A stretch of 49,147 nucleotides of DNA. Origin: an uncultured Gammaproteobacteria bacterium (GTDB lineage: Bacteria; Pseudomonadota; Gammaproteobacteria; Immundisolibacterales; Immundisolibacteraceae). A program made the position numbers and the translations under genes. A model generated the notes under the pieces. That model saw only the letters and a program-made list of their open reading frames with translations, searched no databases and was not told the DNA's origin. Below, in pieces: positions 25,515 through 34,581 of this stretch; position 1 is the stretch's first letter, and every line of letters starts with the position of its first letter. Where the stretch lies: assembly GCA_913060775.1 (NCBI GenBank), contig CAJXVN010000002.1, positions 1 through 49,147 of the forward strand, given 5' to 3'.

Positions 25515-26405
25515 TCAGCGGTTTTTATAAAACTCATCTCGTGCCAGCTGGACCACGCCAAACGAGCTGGTACTTTCGCGGCCGCCGGTCATCGCCTGAT
25601 CAAAGTAATCGTAAATCCTTTCGGTCAGCGCCAGGGTGATCCCCGTATCCTCGGCGCTATCAAGCACGGCTGCCAGGTCTTTGTGGAAAATTTTCAGACT
25701 GCCGTCACCCTGATCAAAACGACTGCCCTCTGCCATGGGTAGTAAAAAGTCGATCACATGGCGAGGCGATACACAGTCACCGAGCACATTGAGCACTGTC
25801 TCAGCACTTTGACCATTCCGTTCACCAAAGGCGATGGCCTCAGAAAGACCGGTAAGGGTGGCCATGAATGCCAGCTGGTGACAGAGTTTTAATAGCTGAC
25901 CACTGCCACTTTCACCAAGATAGTGGATCTTGTCGCCAAAGGTCTCCAGCACCGGCAGAATGCGTTTAAAAGCATCTTCATCGCCCCCTACCATCACCGC
26001 CAGGGCTCCTTCCAGCGCCCAGGGGGTTGAACCACTGAGTGGCACATCCAGAAACTGTTTCCCCCTGGCAACCGCGGCACCCGCAAGTTCTCGACACTTG
26101 TTTCGGGGCGTCGTCCCCAGGTCAATAATAATCCCACCCTCATCCATGGAATCGAGCAGACCACCCGGTTCAGACACAATCTGTTCAGTAATAGTGGCGT
26201 TGGAGACGCTCATAAACACCAGATTCTTACCGACACCCAGTGCTTTGGAATCGGCCGCAACTGTCGCGCCGGCGGCCTTCGCGCTAGCAACAAGCTCCGC
26301 CGACAGGTCCGTTACCTGCACCGCATAGCCACCCTGTAACAGGCGGCCAACGATCGGCTGACCCATGGCACCGAGGCCAATGAAACCAATTCTGAAATTT
26401 TCCAT
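25515..26405 (-). CDS. 3-hydroxyisobutyrate dehydrogenase family NAD(P)-dependent oxidoreductase
   Basis: A 296-residue beta-hydroxyacid dehydrogenase. The N-terminal Rossmann motif is IGFIGLGAMGQPIV near residues 6-19. The substrate loop DVPLSGSTPWALEGALAVMVGG matches the DAPVSGGxxGAxxGTLxxMVGG signature. The catalytic Lys is in GQLLKLCHQL near residue 171. It would oxidise a 3-hydroxy acid to the semialdehyde or the reverse. It is the last gene of a minus-strand run and lies 44 bases after the quinone-reductase-like gene. GGAGAGAG precedes the ATG. Substrate within the aromatic pathway is unknown. Confidence 0.85.
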   Translation of the reverse strand: MENFRIGFIGLGAMGQPIVGRLLQGGYAVQVTDLSAELVASAKAAGATVAADSKALGVGKNLVFMSVSNATITEQIVSEPGGLLDSMDEGGIIIDLGTTPRNKCRELAGAAVARGKQFLDVPLSGSTPWALEGALAVMVGGDEDAFKRILPVLETFGDKIHYLGESGSGQLLKLCHQLAFMATLTGLSEAIAFGERNGQSAETVLNVLGDCVSPRHVIDFLLPMAEGSRFDQGDGSLKIFHKDLAAVLDSAEDTGITLALTERIYDYFDQAMTGGRESTSSFGVVQLARDEFYKNR

Positions 26406-26449
26406 GCTCTCTCCGCAGGAACAGCAGTCGTGGGTGCCGCCTTCGTTAC

Positions 26450-27460
26450 CTAACCAGCATCCGTGAGGTCTATGATCAGTTTGCCAGCGACTCGTCCCGA
26501 CTGGCTCAACTCAAAAGCCTGCTTAATATCTGCAAGCGGAAACTGCTTCTGAATGACGGCTTTCACCGCGCCCGCTTCGGCTACCCGAGCTATTTCAGTC
26601 ATGGCTGATTTACCGGGCATTCCAAAAACCATTTTGTAGTTCACACCGTGGCGGCGCTTACCGCGAAATTTCTGCTTCAGTGCGTCAACCATTCCCGCCA
26701 TCAGCCATATTTTCTTTCCATAACGCTCAACCAGCGCATCCATGTCACGAGGCCCGGTGCCGGTGGAACCAATCACGCCGCCACGGGCCATTCTGGACCA
26801 GTACTCCTCGGGGTCCAGCGAACCAACGGTATCGAACAGTATCTTTACCTGCTCCACCTCATCAGCTGGATTGGTGGCGTGGTAATCAATCACTCGGTCC
26901 GCTCCCAGCCCGGTGACCAGCTCATGATTGGCGGCACTGCAGGTGGCAATCACCTCTGCGCCCTGGGCTTTTGCGTACTGCACCGCAAAACTGCCAACCC
27001 CTCCGGAAGCGCCAACAATCATCACCCGATCACCGGGGCGTACTTTATTGCGCAACAGATTTAACGAAGTGGCGCCCACTAGCGGTAAACAGGCGGCCTC
27101 GGCATGAGAAAGATTAGCCGGCTTTTTAACGATCATTTTTGCAGAAACAGCCAGCCGCTCCGCAAAAGTATGGCCCACGCCCCCGGCCACCAGGCCCATC
27201 ACTTCATCCCCGACGGCAAAACCGGTCACTCCATGGCCGAGCACTTCAATGACCCCGCTAAAATCGCTGCCAAGAATACAGGGCATTTTCTGGCCGGGAA
27301 TGAGGCCGAAATAGCCCTGACCAACTTTCCAGTCAATCGGGTTAACGCTGGCAGCGTGAACCCGCACCAGCACCTGACCGGATTTAATCTGCGGATCCGC
27401 TACCTCGTCTACTTTTAAAAACTCATTGCCGCCGTGCTCGGTCATCATTGCCGCGCGCAT
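26450..27460 (-). CDS. Zinc-free MDR oxidoreductase, quinone oxidoreductase-like
   Basis: A 336-residue medium-chain reductase. It has the GroES-like N-domain (VRVHAASVNPIDWKVGQG, LGSDFSGVIEVLG) without the zinc Cys cluster. The nucleotide site is VMIVGASGGVGSFAVQYAKA, the AxxGGVG form typical of QOR/enoyl-reductase branches. It ends GRVAGKLIID, also typical. It would reduce a quinone or an activated C=C bond with NADPH. Neighbours are the NMT1-like gene 36 bases upstream and the hydroxyacid dehydrogenase downstream, all in one direction. The start has AGGAGGGG upstream. Confidence 0.85.
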   Translation of the reverse strand: MRAAMMTEHGGNEFLKVDEVADPQIKSGQVLVRVHAASVNPIDWKVGQGYFGLIPGQKMPCILGSDFSGVIEVLGHGVTGFAVGDEVMGLVAGGVGHTFAERLAVSAKMIVKKPANLSHAEAACLPLVGATSLNLLRNKVRPGDRVMIVGASGGVGSFAVQYAKAQGAEVIATCSAANHELVTGLGADRVIDYHATNPADEVEQVKILFDTVGSLDPEEYWSRMARGGVIGSTGTGPRDMDALVERYGKKIWLMAGMVDALKQKFRGKRRHGVNYKMVFGMPGKSAMTEIARVAEAGAVKAVIQKQFPLADIKQAFELSQSGRVAGKLIIDLTDAG

Positions 27461-27496
27461 GATCCCCTCCTGAGATTAACCGTTAACCGATTCGGT

Positions 27497-28402
27497 TTAA
27501 GCAGGTATCGCTGCCAGGTCGGCAACATAGTCCCGAATGTTGTAGTTGGCCGGCACCAGCCGTTGTTCGATGAGTTCCGCTTCCACCCGCTCCAGCAAAG
27601 GCCAGTCCAGTCCAGGTTGTAACTGCCAGTGACGTGTCTCGCGGACAATCGAGCTGGCAATATCTTCCGGCTGAATAAACGGGAATTTATCGGCATAAAC
27701 AGCAAGGCCACTGGCGTTGTCACGGCCACTCACCGCCGCGTCGAAATAGGCTGCCATCATCTTTGCAACCAGTTCCGGCTTCTGCTCAATCCAGCTACGG
27801 CGCGCATACAGCAGGATGGCATAGTTAGCCGGACGGGCTATTTCAGGATAGTCGCCAAGCACTCGCCAACCGAATTCACGTTCGATCATACTCACATAGG
27901 GTTCGTACAGGATGCCGGCGCGGAAGCGGTTATTCTGAATGCCGTCCAGAAAGGCCATGCCGTAATTATCGAACTGACTATCGGCCATCAGCTCAATCAC
28001 TTCAAAGTCATGTTCGGTCAGATCATGCTGACGAGCATGCCACTTAAGCAGACTATGGGGGCAGGTTTTAAACTTGTTGATGACGAAGGCTTCGCCCTGA
28101 CACTCCACCAACGAATCAATCTCGGGATCAGCGACAAAATAAAAGGGTGCGTAGTCGCAGACACCAATGCTGATTACCGCATATTCATCCGAGCCAACGG
28201 CGGCGGGCAGAAACACGGGCGTACCAATGTGACCCATGTCGTAGACGCCCTTCTGGATATTTTTGCCGTACTCCTGACCGGTGAGATGGGTGTGAGTATT
28301 TAGTTGCAGGCCTCGATCGGCAAACTGCCCCCGCTCGGCCCAAAGATCGAGGGGGAAGTTAAACAGCCCTACCGGCGGACTGCCCCAGTTGATGGTTTCC
28401 AT
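27497..28402 (-). CDS. NMT1/THI5-like substrate-binding-fold protein without signal peptide
   Basis: A 301-residue protein of the periplasmic-binding type II fold as used by NMT1/THI5/SsuA proteins. PVGLFNFPLDLWAERGQFADRGLQL and GVYDMGHIGTPVFLPAAV resemble the start of ABC nitrate/sulfonate/taurine binding proteins. It has no signal peptide or lipobox: the ATG at 28402 with GGGGAG upstream gives METINWGSPPVG directly. No ABC permease or ATPase is nearby. Cytoplasmic relatives of this fold include enzymes such as 4,5-dihydroxyphthalate decarboxylase, so an enzymatic or sensing role is possible. It lies 26 bases after an RHD beta gene. Confidence 0.65.
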   Translation of the reverse strand: METINWGSPPVGLFNFPLDLWAERGQFADRGLQLNTHTHLTGQEYGKNIQKGVYDMGHIGTPVFLPAAVGSDEYAVISIGVCDYAPFYFVADPEIDSLVECQGEAFVINKFKTCPHSLLKWHARQHDLTEHDFEVIELMADSQFDNYGMAFLDGIQNNRFRAGILYEPYVSMIEREFGWRVLGDYPEIARPANYAILLYARRSWIEQKPELVAKMMAAYFDAAVSGRDNASGLAVYADKFPFIQPEDIASSIVRETRHWQLQPGLDWPLLERVEAELIEQRLVPANYNIRDYVADLAAIPA

Positions 28403-28428
28403 AACGCTCCCCTCATGCCAGAAACAAA

Positions 28429-28923
28429 TTAAATATTATAAAAATCCATCGCACCAGGGATCAGGTCATTCACAACAAGAATTTTTTTGGCGGCGATTTT
28501 CAAACTACCGTCAGCTTGCTGGCGAATTTTATGCTCGTACTGACCCGCAAAAGTAATGGTTTTTTTCTTCTTATAACTGGTGGTGATCCACGACGAGGTT
28601 GCAAAAAACTCACCGTTACCCAGCTCCTTAACCTGCACGCTACCGATTAGATGGCTGGTGCGCGCCAGCGGCACAGATGCCGACGACAACCCGGTACGAA
28701 TCCGGAAAACCCGATCCTCGAGCCCAGAACGATCCGCATAATAAATCAGCGAAATTTCGCTATCCGGGTCACTGGTGTAGTCAATACCATCACCATTGGA
28801 CGCCGGTACCCAATACTCGGCGTCTTCCTGATAAAGGTCCAGCCAGGCGTCCCATTCGCGAAGGTCAATGAGTCGGCCCTCGGTAAAAACTAGATCCGCA
28901 CAGCGGCTAGCAAACTCTTCCAT
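28429..28923 (-). CDS. RHD beta subunit, benzoate type
   Basis: A 164-residue NTF2-fold small subunit. EWDAWLDLYQEDAEYWVPASN, RSGLEDRVFRIRTGLSSASVPLARTSHLIGSV and the ending LIPGAMDFYNI are BenB-like. It follows the alpha gene at 28963 by 39 bases and should pair with it. ATG 28923 is chosen, with AAGGAAAA just upstream, over a TTG at 28926. Confidence 0.87.
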   Translation of the reverse strand: MEEFASRCADLVFTEGRLIDLREWDAWLDLYQEDAEYWVPASNGDGIDYTSDPDSEISLIYYADRSGLEDRVFRIRTGLSSASVPLARTSHLIGSVQVKELGNGEFFATSSWITTSYKKKKTITFAGQYEHKIRQQADGSLKIAAKKILVVNDLIPGAMDFYNI

Positions 28924-28962
28924 CAAATTTTCCTTAAACTTGTTACGATTTTAAATGGCCGG

Positions 28963-30297
28963 TCATTTGCCCTGCATCAGCTCTAGCCAACGCCGGTGCT
29001 GAGCAATAAAAATTCCTTCATCTTCGACTCTGCCACCCGAAGTCGCCGTGTTCAGCCCCAGTTCCTGAGCGAACTCATTCGCTCCTTCTGTCAGGTGTTT
29101 GGTGCCCCGGGACATGTCATTCCAACGGGCCAGTGCACCCATGTAGCCGCTCTGGCTATAGCTAAATTCAGCAAGATCATCGGGCGTCGCCATGCCACTG
29201 GCGTTAAAAAAGTCTTCATACTGGCGTACCCGCGCACGGCGATATTTAGGCTCTTCCCCTTTTGGGGCGATGCAGTAGACGGTCACTTCGGTGAGGTCAA
29301 CGTTAATCGGACGAAACACCCGGATTTGGGTCGACATCTGATCCATGATGAACACATTGGGGTAAATCTGCAGGTTGCGCAGTTTGCCAATCATCCAGCC
29401 GGTGCGCACTTCGCCATATTTTTCGGCCCACTCAGCCCATTTATGGAAATTAGGACGGCGATCACCTTTATTCGGCCAGTCACCCCACAGCATGGTATGG
29501 CCATTGCCAAAGTCAAAAAATCCGCCATTGAGGCCCTTGGCTCCAAGCTGCCCCACTTCCATCGATTTGGTGTGTTCGTCGCCGGCGCGCAGCTTTTCAC
29601 GGTTTGCCGTGGTCAACGCAAAGTTCAGGTGAGCCTGATGCACGTGGTAGCCATCAACACCGTTCTCGGTCTGTAGTTTCCAGTTGCCATCATAGGTGTA
29701 GGTAGAAACACCTTTAAGCACCTCAAACCCCTCATCGGACTGGTCAGCCAACAGGTCGATCATCACTGCGGCGTCGGCAAGGTGATCTTTCAGCGGCGGC
29801 GCATCAGCGTTAAGACTGGCGAACAGAAAACCACGATAATTTTCAAGTTTAGGAACTTTGGTCAGGCCGTAGTTGGCTTTATCAAACTGGTCGGGGTATC
29901 CACCAATATTCTCTTTGGTGACACTCATCAAATCGCCACTGGTGTTAAAACACCAGCCGTGGAAAAAGCAGGTGAAATCCGCCCGGTTGCCGGTGCTCTC
30001 GCGAACCAGCTGGGCACCACGGTGGGAACAGGCATTGATGAAAACGTTTATCTCTTCCCCGTCAGCACCGCGAACCACCACCACCGGCTGGCGGCCCATA
30101 TAGGTCGTAAAGTAGTCATTGGGATTACGAATCTGATCTTCGTGACCCACAAACAACCAGGTTTTTTCCCAGATCTGCGTCATTTCCCGTTCAAACAGGT
30201 CCTCATCGGTAAAGATGGACCGGTCAACGCGAGAAATGCCCTCCTCAGGGCGATCATCAAGATACTTTTCTAGACCAACAATGTCAGGAGAGTTCAT
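28963..30297 (-). CDS. RHD alpha subunit, benzoate type
   Basis: A 444-residue catalytic subunit. Rieske ligands are CSHRG and CFFHGW near residues 88-111. The iron site is ENGVDGYHVHQAHLNF, and DDLAEF in the GMATPDD segment carries the acidic ligand. DQMSTQIRVFRPINVDLTEVT is the branch signature. It is the most divergent of the four tandem minus-strand alpha genes. Its beta partner follows at 28429. The beta gene of the next pair lies 83 bases upstream, so the two alpha-beta pairs are probably in one transcript. GAGGTGGT precedes the ATG. Substrate is probably an aromatic carboxylate. Confidence 0.9.
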   Translation of the reverse strand: MNSPDIVGLEKYLDDRPEEGISRVDRSIFTDEDLFEREMTQIWEKTWLFVGHEDQIRNPNDYFTTYMGRQPVVVVRGADGEEINVFINACSHRGAQLVRESTGNRADFTCFFHGWCFNTSGDLMSVTKENIGGYPDQFDKANYGLTKVPKLENYRGFLFASLNADAPPLKDHLADAAVMIDLLADQSDEGFEVLKGVSTYTYDGNWKLQTENGVDGYHVHQAHLNFALTTANREKLRAGDEHTKSMEVGQLGAKGLNGGFFDFGNGHTMLWGDWPNKGDRRPNFHKWAEWAEKYGEVRTGWMIGKLRNLQIYPNVFIMDQMSTQIRVFRPINVDLTEVTVYCIAPKGEEPKYRRARVRQYEDFFNASGMATPDDLAEFSYSQSGYMGALARWNDMSRGTKHLTEGANEFAQELGLNTATSGGRVEDEGIFIAQHRRWLELMQGK

Positions 30298-30380
30298 ATC
30301 ACCACCTCATTCAGTCAGGGGGACTGCCCCCACAATCTTCGCCAACCCGTGTCCGGCTGTCTGTCGAACACCTGATTGAT

Positions 30381-30872
30381 CTAAATACTATAAATATCCA
30401 TGATGTCATGGATAACATCATTTGCAACCACGACCTTTTTACTGGCGATTTTCAGTCCAGCGTCGGTTTCCCGCAACCCATATTCATAGTGGCAATAGAA
30501 GCTCAATGCCTCCTTGTGGCGATAGCTCATCACTTCGCCGTTGGCATAAACCTGAACGTCGCTACCATCGGCTGCCTGCGCTTCAATATTGGAGAACAGG
30601 TGAACCGTTCGTGGCAGTGGAGTGGACGCCGATGAACGTCCGGTACGGATGCGGAAAATGCGATCTTCCAGTCCGGAACGGTCGGGATACCACATCAACG
30701 ACAGCTGGGACTGGGGATCATCGGTCAGGGTGTATTCATCGTCCCACATCGGAATCCAGAAGGTAGCGTCGGGCAGGTAGAGATCAATCCATTCATCCCA
30801 CTCGCGCTTGTCCAGTCGGCGTGCCTCTTCAAATAACAGCGCCTCGCAGCGCCGTAACAGATCGTTACTCAT
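30381..30872 (-). CDS. RHD beta subunit, benzoate type
   Basis: A 163-residue small subunit. EWDEWIDLYLPDATFWIPMWD, RSGLEDRIFRIRTGRSSASTPLPRT and the ending VIHDIMDIYSI fit the BenB group and are close to the beta at 34027. It follows the alpha gene at 30973, but a strong stem-loop lies in the 100-base gap between them, which may lower beta expression relative to alpha. Confidence 0.88.
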   Translation of the reverse strand: MSNDLLRRCEALLFEEARRLDKREWDEWIDLYLPDATFWIPMWDDEYTLTDDPQSQLSLMWYPDRSGLEDRIFRIRTGRSSASTPLPRTVHLFSNIEAQAADGSDVQVYANGEVMSYRHKEALSFYCHYEYGLRETDAGLKIASKKVVVANDVIHDIMDIYSI

Positions 30873-30920
30873 GGTTTTTCCCTAGCGTTGATTTTAAGTT
30901 TGCAGACCACAAACATAAAC

Positions 30921-30946
30921 GAGCCGCCGGAACAGTCCGGCGGCTC
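30921..30946 (-). terminator. Stem-loop between an RHD alpha and its beta gene
   Basis: A perfect 10-bp GC-rich stem (arms 30921-30930 and 30937-30946) with a 6-base loop. On the minus strand it is followed by GTTTATGTTTG, moderately T-rich. It could be an attenuating terminator or a 3'-end stabilising hairpin that sets alpha-to-beta mRNA ratio. Confidence 0.6.
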
Positions 30947-30972
30947 GTCAGGTGATTGTTAACCAGCCGTTA

Positions 30973-32298
30973 CTAGCTGCCGATTACCTGGCTCCAGTAT
31001 TCATGCTGTGCAACCATGATGCCTTCATCTTCGAGTTTGACACCGGAGACCTTGACCTGAATACCGAGTTTTTCCGCCTCGGGATGATTTTCATCGGTAA
31101 TCTGATGCGTCAGACCACGTGAGCAATCATTCCATCTGGCCAGCTTGCCGGTATAGGAGATTTGTGACTGTTTAAACTCGGTAATGTCGTCCGGGGTAGC
31201 CATACCGCTGACATTAAAAAAGTCTTCCCACTGACGGATACGATGAGCACGAGCCTCAGCGCTTTCACCCTTAGGCGCAATACCGTAAATGGTCACTTCA
31301 GTCTCATCTACGCTAATCGGGCGAAATACCCGAATCTGCGAAGAGGTCTGATCCATGATGAACACGTTGGGATAAAGCAGCAGGTTACGCAGACGGTTGA
31401 CCATCCACTTGGCCCGTTCCTCACCATATAGCTCGGCATAGGTGGCCATCTGGTCATAATTGGGCCGGTCCTGCGGATTAGGGAAATCACCCCAGAGCAC
31501 CACGTGGCCGTGGTCAAGATCAAAATAGCCGCCCTGTTTTTTGTCGATACCGCCAATCTGCATGGCTTTGACCGTGTCCGCTTCGCCCTTAAGTTTACGG
31601 CGACGCTCCGTGGTCATCACGTAGTTACCGTGGGTAGCATAAAGATGATAACCATCCACGCCGTTCTCGGCCTGAATCTTCCAGTTACCTTTATAAGTAT
31701 AAGTGGACGAGCCCTTGAGGACTTCCATACCTTCCGGTGACTGGTCCGCAAACAGATCGATAAAGGTCAGGGCCGGGCCCATGTGCTCTTCAAACGGCAG
31801 CACGTCATCGTTAAGGCTGCCAAAGATGAAGCCCTTGTAAACCTGGAGCTTCGGCACCTTGGTCAGGCTGTAATTTTTCTTGTCGAAACATTCAGGATAA
31901 CCAGCACCGTCTTCCATGAAGACAACCTGCGCATTACCAAAAGTATCAAACGACCAACCATGAAAGGGGCAGGTGTAATCAGCCCGGTTACCACGGGTTT
32001 CGCGTAGCAGGGTGGTGCCACGATGGGCGCAGGCATTGGCAAAAGCACCGACTTCACCATCGGGCATGCGCACCAGAATAATTGGCTGACGACCCATGAA
32101 CAGGGTCATAAAGTCATTCACGTTGGGAATCTGGCTCTCGTGGGCCATATAGATCCAGTTGCCTTCCCAGATCTTTTCCATTTCAAGTTCAAACAACTCG
32201 GGATCGGTAAAAATGGATCGATCAACGCGAACAACACCTTCCTCGGGTCGGTTATCGATATAACTGGCAGGGATAGGGCTATCAACGGGCTTATTCAT
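30973..32298 (-). CDS. RHD alpha subunit, benzoate type
   Basis: A 441-residue catalytic subunit. Rieske ligands are CAHRG and CPFHGW. The iron site is ENGVDGYHLYATHGNY, followed by VMTTERRRKLKGEAD, shared almost exactly with the alpha at 32523. ATG 32298 is chosen because GGAG lies 8 bases upstream; an in-frame start at 32322 lacks a site. It is closely related to the alpha genes at 32523 and 34582 and looks like a tandem duplicate of them. The beta at 30381 follows across a stem-loop. Confidence 0.9.
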   Translation of the reverse strand: MNKPVDSPIPASYIDNRPEEGVVRVDRSIFTDPELFELEMEKIWEGNWIYMAHESQIPNVNDFMTLFMGRQPIILVRMPDGEVGAFANACAHRGTTLLRETRGNRADYTCPFHGWSFDTFGNAQVVFMEDGAGYPECFDKKNYSLTKVPKLQVYKGFIFGSLNDDVLPFEEHMGPALTFIDLFADQSPEGMEVLKGSSTYTYKGNWKIQAENGVDGYHLYATHGNYVMTTERRRKLKGEADTVKAMQIGGIDKKQGGYFDLDHGHVVLWGDFPNPQDRPNYDQMATYAELYGEERAKWMVNRLRNLLLYPNVFIMDQTSSQIRVFRPISVDETEVTIYGIAPKGESAEARAHRIRQWEDFFNVSGMATPDDITEFKQSQISYTGKLARWNDCSRGLTHQITDENHPEAEKLGIQVKVSGVKLEDEGIMVAQHEYWSQVIGS

Positions 32299-32522
32299 GG
32301 GTTTTGCTCCATCGCCACGCATCGGGTGGCTTGCTCTTTAAACTTTAGTCGGCACTTCACTTAGACAGCAGGCCGACAGGCAAATTCTGCGCATTTTTCT
32401 ATCGCAGGTTTATCACATAAACACTGTAATAAGGCGAATTCTATATCCAACCGCCCCCAACAACCAGTTTAGGGGAGTTCAGTAGCAAAACGCGAACCGA
32501 GTTCCCTACTAATCATGACGGA

Positions 32523-33857
32523 CTAGCGACTCAAAATCTCCGCCCACCAGCGGTGTTGCGCCACCATTACGCCCTCGTCCTCAAACACTGTGCCGCCGCC
32601 ATTCACCTCAATACCCAGTTCGGCGGCATCAGGATGAGACTCACCAATTTTGCGGGTTTTTAACCCGCGACTGCCATCATTCCAACGAGAGTTTTTGGCT
32701 TTGTATGCCAGCTGGCTCTGTTTGAATTCAGTGATGTCGTCGGGAGTCGCCATGCCACTGGCGTTGAAAAAGTCTTCGTATTGTCGAATCCGCTTGGTCC
32801 TGTCTTCAGCAGGCTCACCAATCGGCGCAATACCGTAAATTGTCACTTCCGTTGTATCCACGTCAATCGGTCTGAACATCCGAATCTGGGTGGATGTCTG
32901 GTCCATTAAAAAGACATTGGGATAAATCAGGGTGTTACGAATTTTGCCCAGCATCCAGGTCGCCCGGGCCTCACCGAACTGCTGCTTATAGTGTTCGAAC
33001 TGATGAAAATTGGGGCGATCATCCGGGTTGGGAATGGTGCCAAACACCACGCAGTGACCATGCCCCAGCTCAAAAGACCCACCAATACCGGGCTTGTTAA
33101 TCATGTCGCCGACCATGATCGCCTTGACCTCGTCCGCTTCGCCCTTGAGCTTACGGCGGCGTTCCGTGGTCATCACGTAGTTACCATGAGTGGCGTAGAC
33201 GTGATAACCATCCACCCCGTTCTCAGCCTGGATTTTCCAGTTTCCCTTGAAAACATAACTGGAGCGTCCCTTGAGCACTTCCAGACCATCCGGTGCCTGG
33301 TCAACCATCATGTCAATAATGGTAGTGGTTGGCCCAAGGTGCTCCGACAGTTCCAGTACATCATCGTTGAGACTGCCGAAGATAAAGCCGCGATAACTTT
33401 CAACCCTGGCAACGGGTGTCAGGCCGTAGTTCTGCTTATCAAACTCATCAGGGTAATCGCCGACATCTTCCTTAAACACTACTTTTGCATTTCCACGGGT
33501 ATCAAACACCCAACCGTGGAAGGGGCAACTGTAGTCAGCTTTATTACCACACTCTTCGCGCAACAAGGTGGTACCGCGATGGCCGCAGGCATTAACGAAT
33601 CCGTTGATTGCAACGCCATCTGGATCGCGCACCAGGATAACCGGCGTCCGGCCCATCGTCAGGGTAATAAAATCGTTGGGATTGGGAATCTGGCTCTCGT
33701 GGGCCAGGTAGATCCAGTTGCCCTCCCATATCTTGTCTATTTCCAGCTCGAACAGTTCTGGATCAGTGAACATGGAACGATTGACACGAACCACCCCGTC
33801 TTCGGGTCGTTCATCAATAAAATCTGCAGGGCTAACCGGTAATTCAGGCCTGTTCAT
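32523..33857 (-). CDS. RHD alpha subunit, benzoate type (no adjacent beta)
   Basis: A 444-residue catalytic subunit. Rieske ligands are CGHRG and CPFHGW; the iron site is ENGVDGYHVYATHGNY. Most of the first 250 residues match the neighbour at 34582 nearly position for position (for example TTLLREECGNKADYSCPFHG). It is flanked by a terminator upstream and by a 224-base gap to the next alpha start, with no beta gene of its own. It must borrow a beta, probably from 34027 or 30381, or form an alpha-only oxygenase. A strong AAGGAGGGGAG site precedes the ATG. Reading frame and ligands are intact, so it is not an obvious pseudogene. Confidence 0.9.
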   Translation of the reverse strand: MNRPELPVSPADFIDERPEDGVVRVNRSMFTDPELFELEIDKIWEGNWIYLAHESQIPNPNDFITLTMGRTPVILVRDPDGVAINGFVNACGHRGTTLLREECGNKADYSCPFHGWVFDTRGNAKVVFKEDVGDYPDEFDKQNYGLTPVARVESYRGFIFGSLNDDVLELSEHLGPTTTIIDMMVDQAPDGLEVLKGRSSYVFKGNWKIQAENGVDGYHVYATHGNYVMTTERRRKLKGEADEVKAIMVGDMINKPGIGGSFELGHGHCVVFGTIPNPDDRPNFHQFEHYKQQFGEARATWMLGKIRNTLIYPNVFLMDQTSTQIRMFRPIDVDTTEVTIYGIAPIGEPAEDRTKRIRQYEDFFNASGMATPDDITEFKQSQLAYKAKNSRWNDGSRGLKTRKIGESHPDAAELGIEVNGGGTVFEDEGVMVAQHRWWAEILSR

Positions 33858-33970
33858 TAGACTCCCCTCCTTGCTGAATAGGCTACCTCTGGACGATCTG
33901 TCAGCACATCGTCCAGCGGATCGGGTTAACTTTACTTCCTTTAGAACCCTGGCAACAACGTCCTGAAATA

Positions 33971-34004
33971 AAAAAGGCCGCCCCGCTCAACGAGCAGGGC
34001 GGCC
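33971..34004 (-). terminator. Strong rho-independent terminator after an RHD alpha-beta pair
   Basis: A 13-bp stem with one mismatch (arms 33976-33988 and 33992-34004) and a 3-base loop. On the minus strand it is followed by TTTTTTATTT. It ends the 34582/34027 alpha-beta transcript and isolates the following alpha gene. Confidence 0.9.
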
Positions 34005-34026
34005 CCGACGCAGACCTGGAAGCCGC

Positions 34027-34518
34027 TCAGACGCTGTATATGTCAATAATGTCCGGGATCAGGTCATTACTAACAATGATCTTTTTGCCCGCTATTTGCA
34101 GGCCATCACCCGTGCGTCGCAGGGTGTGCTCATACCGACAATAAAACTCGTCGTGGTTCTTATGGCGGTAGCTACTGACCACGCCGACTGAATAGACCCG
34201 ATATTCGCCATTATCCTCGGCGTCCACGGACACATTGGAGATGGCATGGACCGTCCTTGGTAGCGGCGTAGAGGCCGACGAAGCACCCGTACGAATTCTA
34301 TAGATACGGTCCTCAAGGCCACTGCGGTTGGGATACCACATTAACGACAGCTCGCGCTGCGGATCAGTGGTCACTTCATACTCATTAACCCACATCGGGA
34401 TATGCCACCAGCTATCCTCGGTAAACAGTGCAAGCCAGGCATCCCAGTCGTTGGTATCCAGGTAACGCCCCTCGCGATAAAGAACATCGGCGCATTCAGC
34501 GATTAAGTTTGCGTCCAT
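34027..34518 (-). CDS. RHD beta subunit, benzoate type
   Basis: A 163-residue small subunit. DWDAWLALFTEDSWWHIPMWV, RSGLEDRIYRIRTGASSASTPLPRTVHAISNV and the ending LIPDIIDIYSV place it in the BenB group. It follows the alpha at 34582 by 63 bases, and a strong terminator comes 22 bases after its stop. AAGGAAA precedes the ATG. Confidence 0.88.
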   Translation of the reverse strand: MDANLIAECADVLYREGRYLDTNDWDAWLALFTEDSWWHIPMWVNEYEVTTDPQRELSLMWYPNRSGLEDRIYRIRTGASSASTPLPRTVHAISNVSVDAEDNGEYRVYSVGVVSSYRHKNHDEFYCRYEHTLRRTGDGLQIAGKKIIVSNDLIPDIIDIYSV

Positions 34519-34581
34519 TACTTAAATTTCCTTGGTTGTGGTCTATTTTTGACCCGATTTTTTTAGAGAAAGCCGTTGTGA

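Noticed and set aside
28996-29676. 226-residue plus-strand frame opposite an RHD alpha gene
   Set aside because: Antisense to a complete alpha subunit with all metal ligands; similar shadow frames occur opposite the other alpha genes because of their shared codon pattern.
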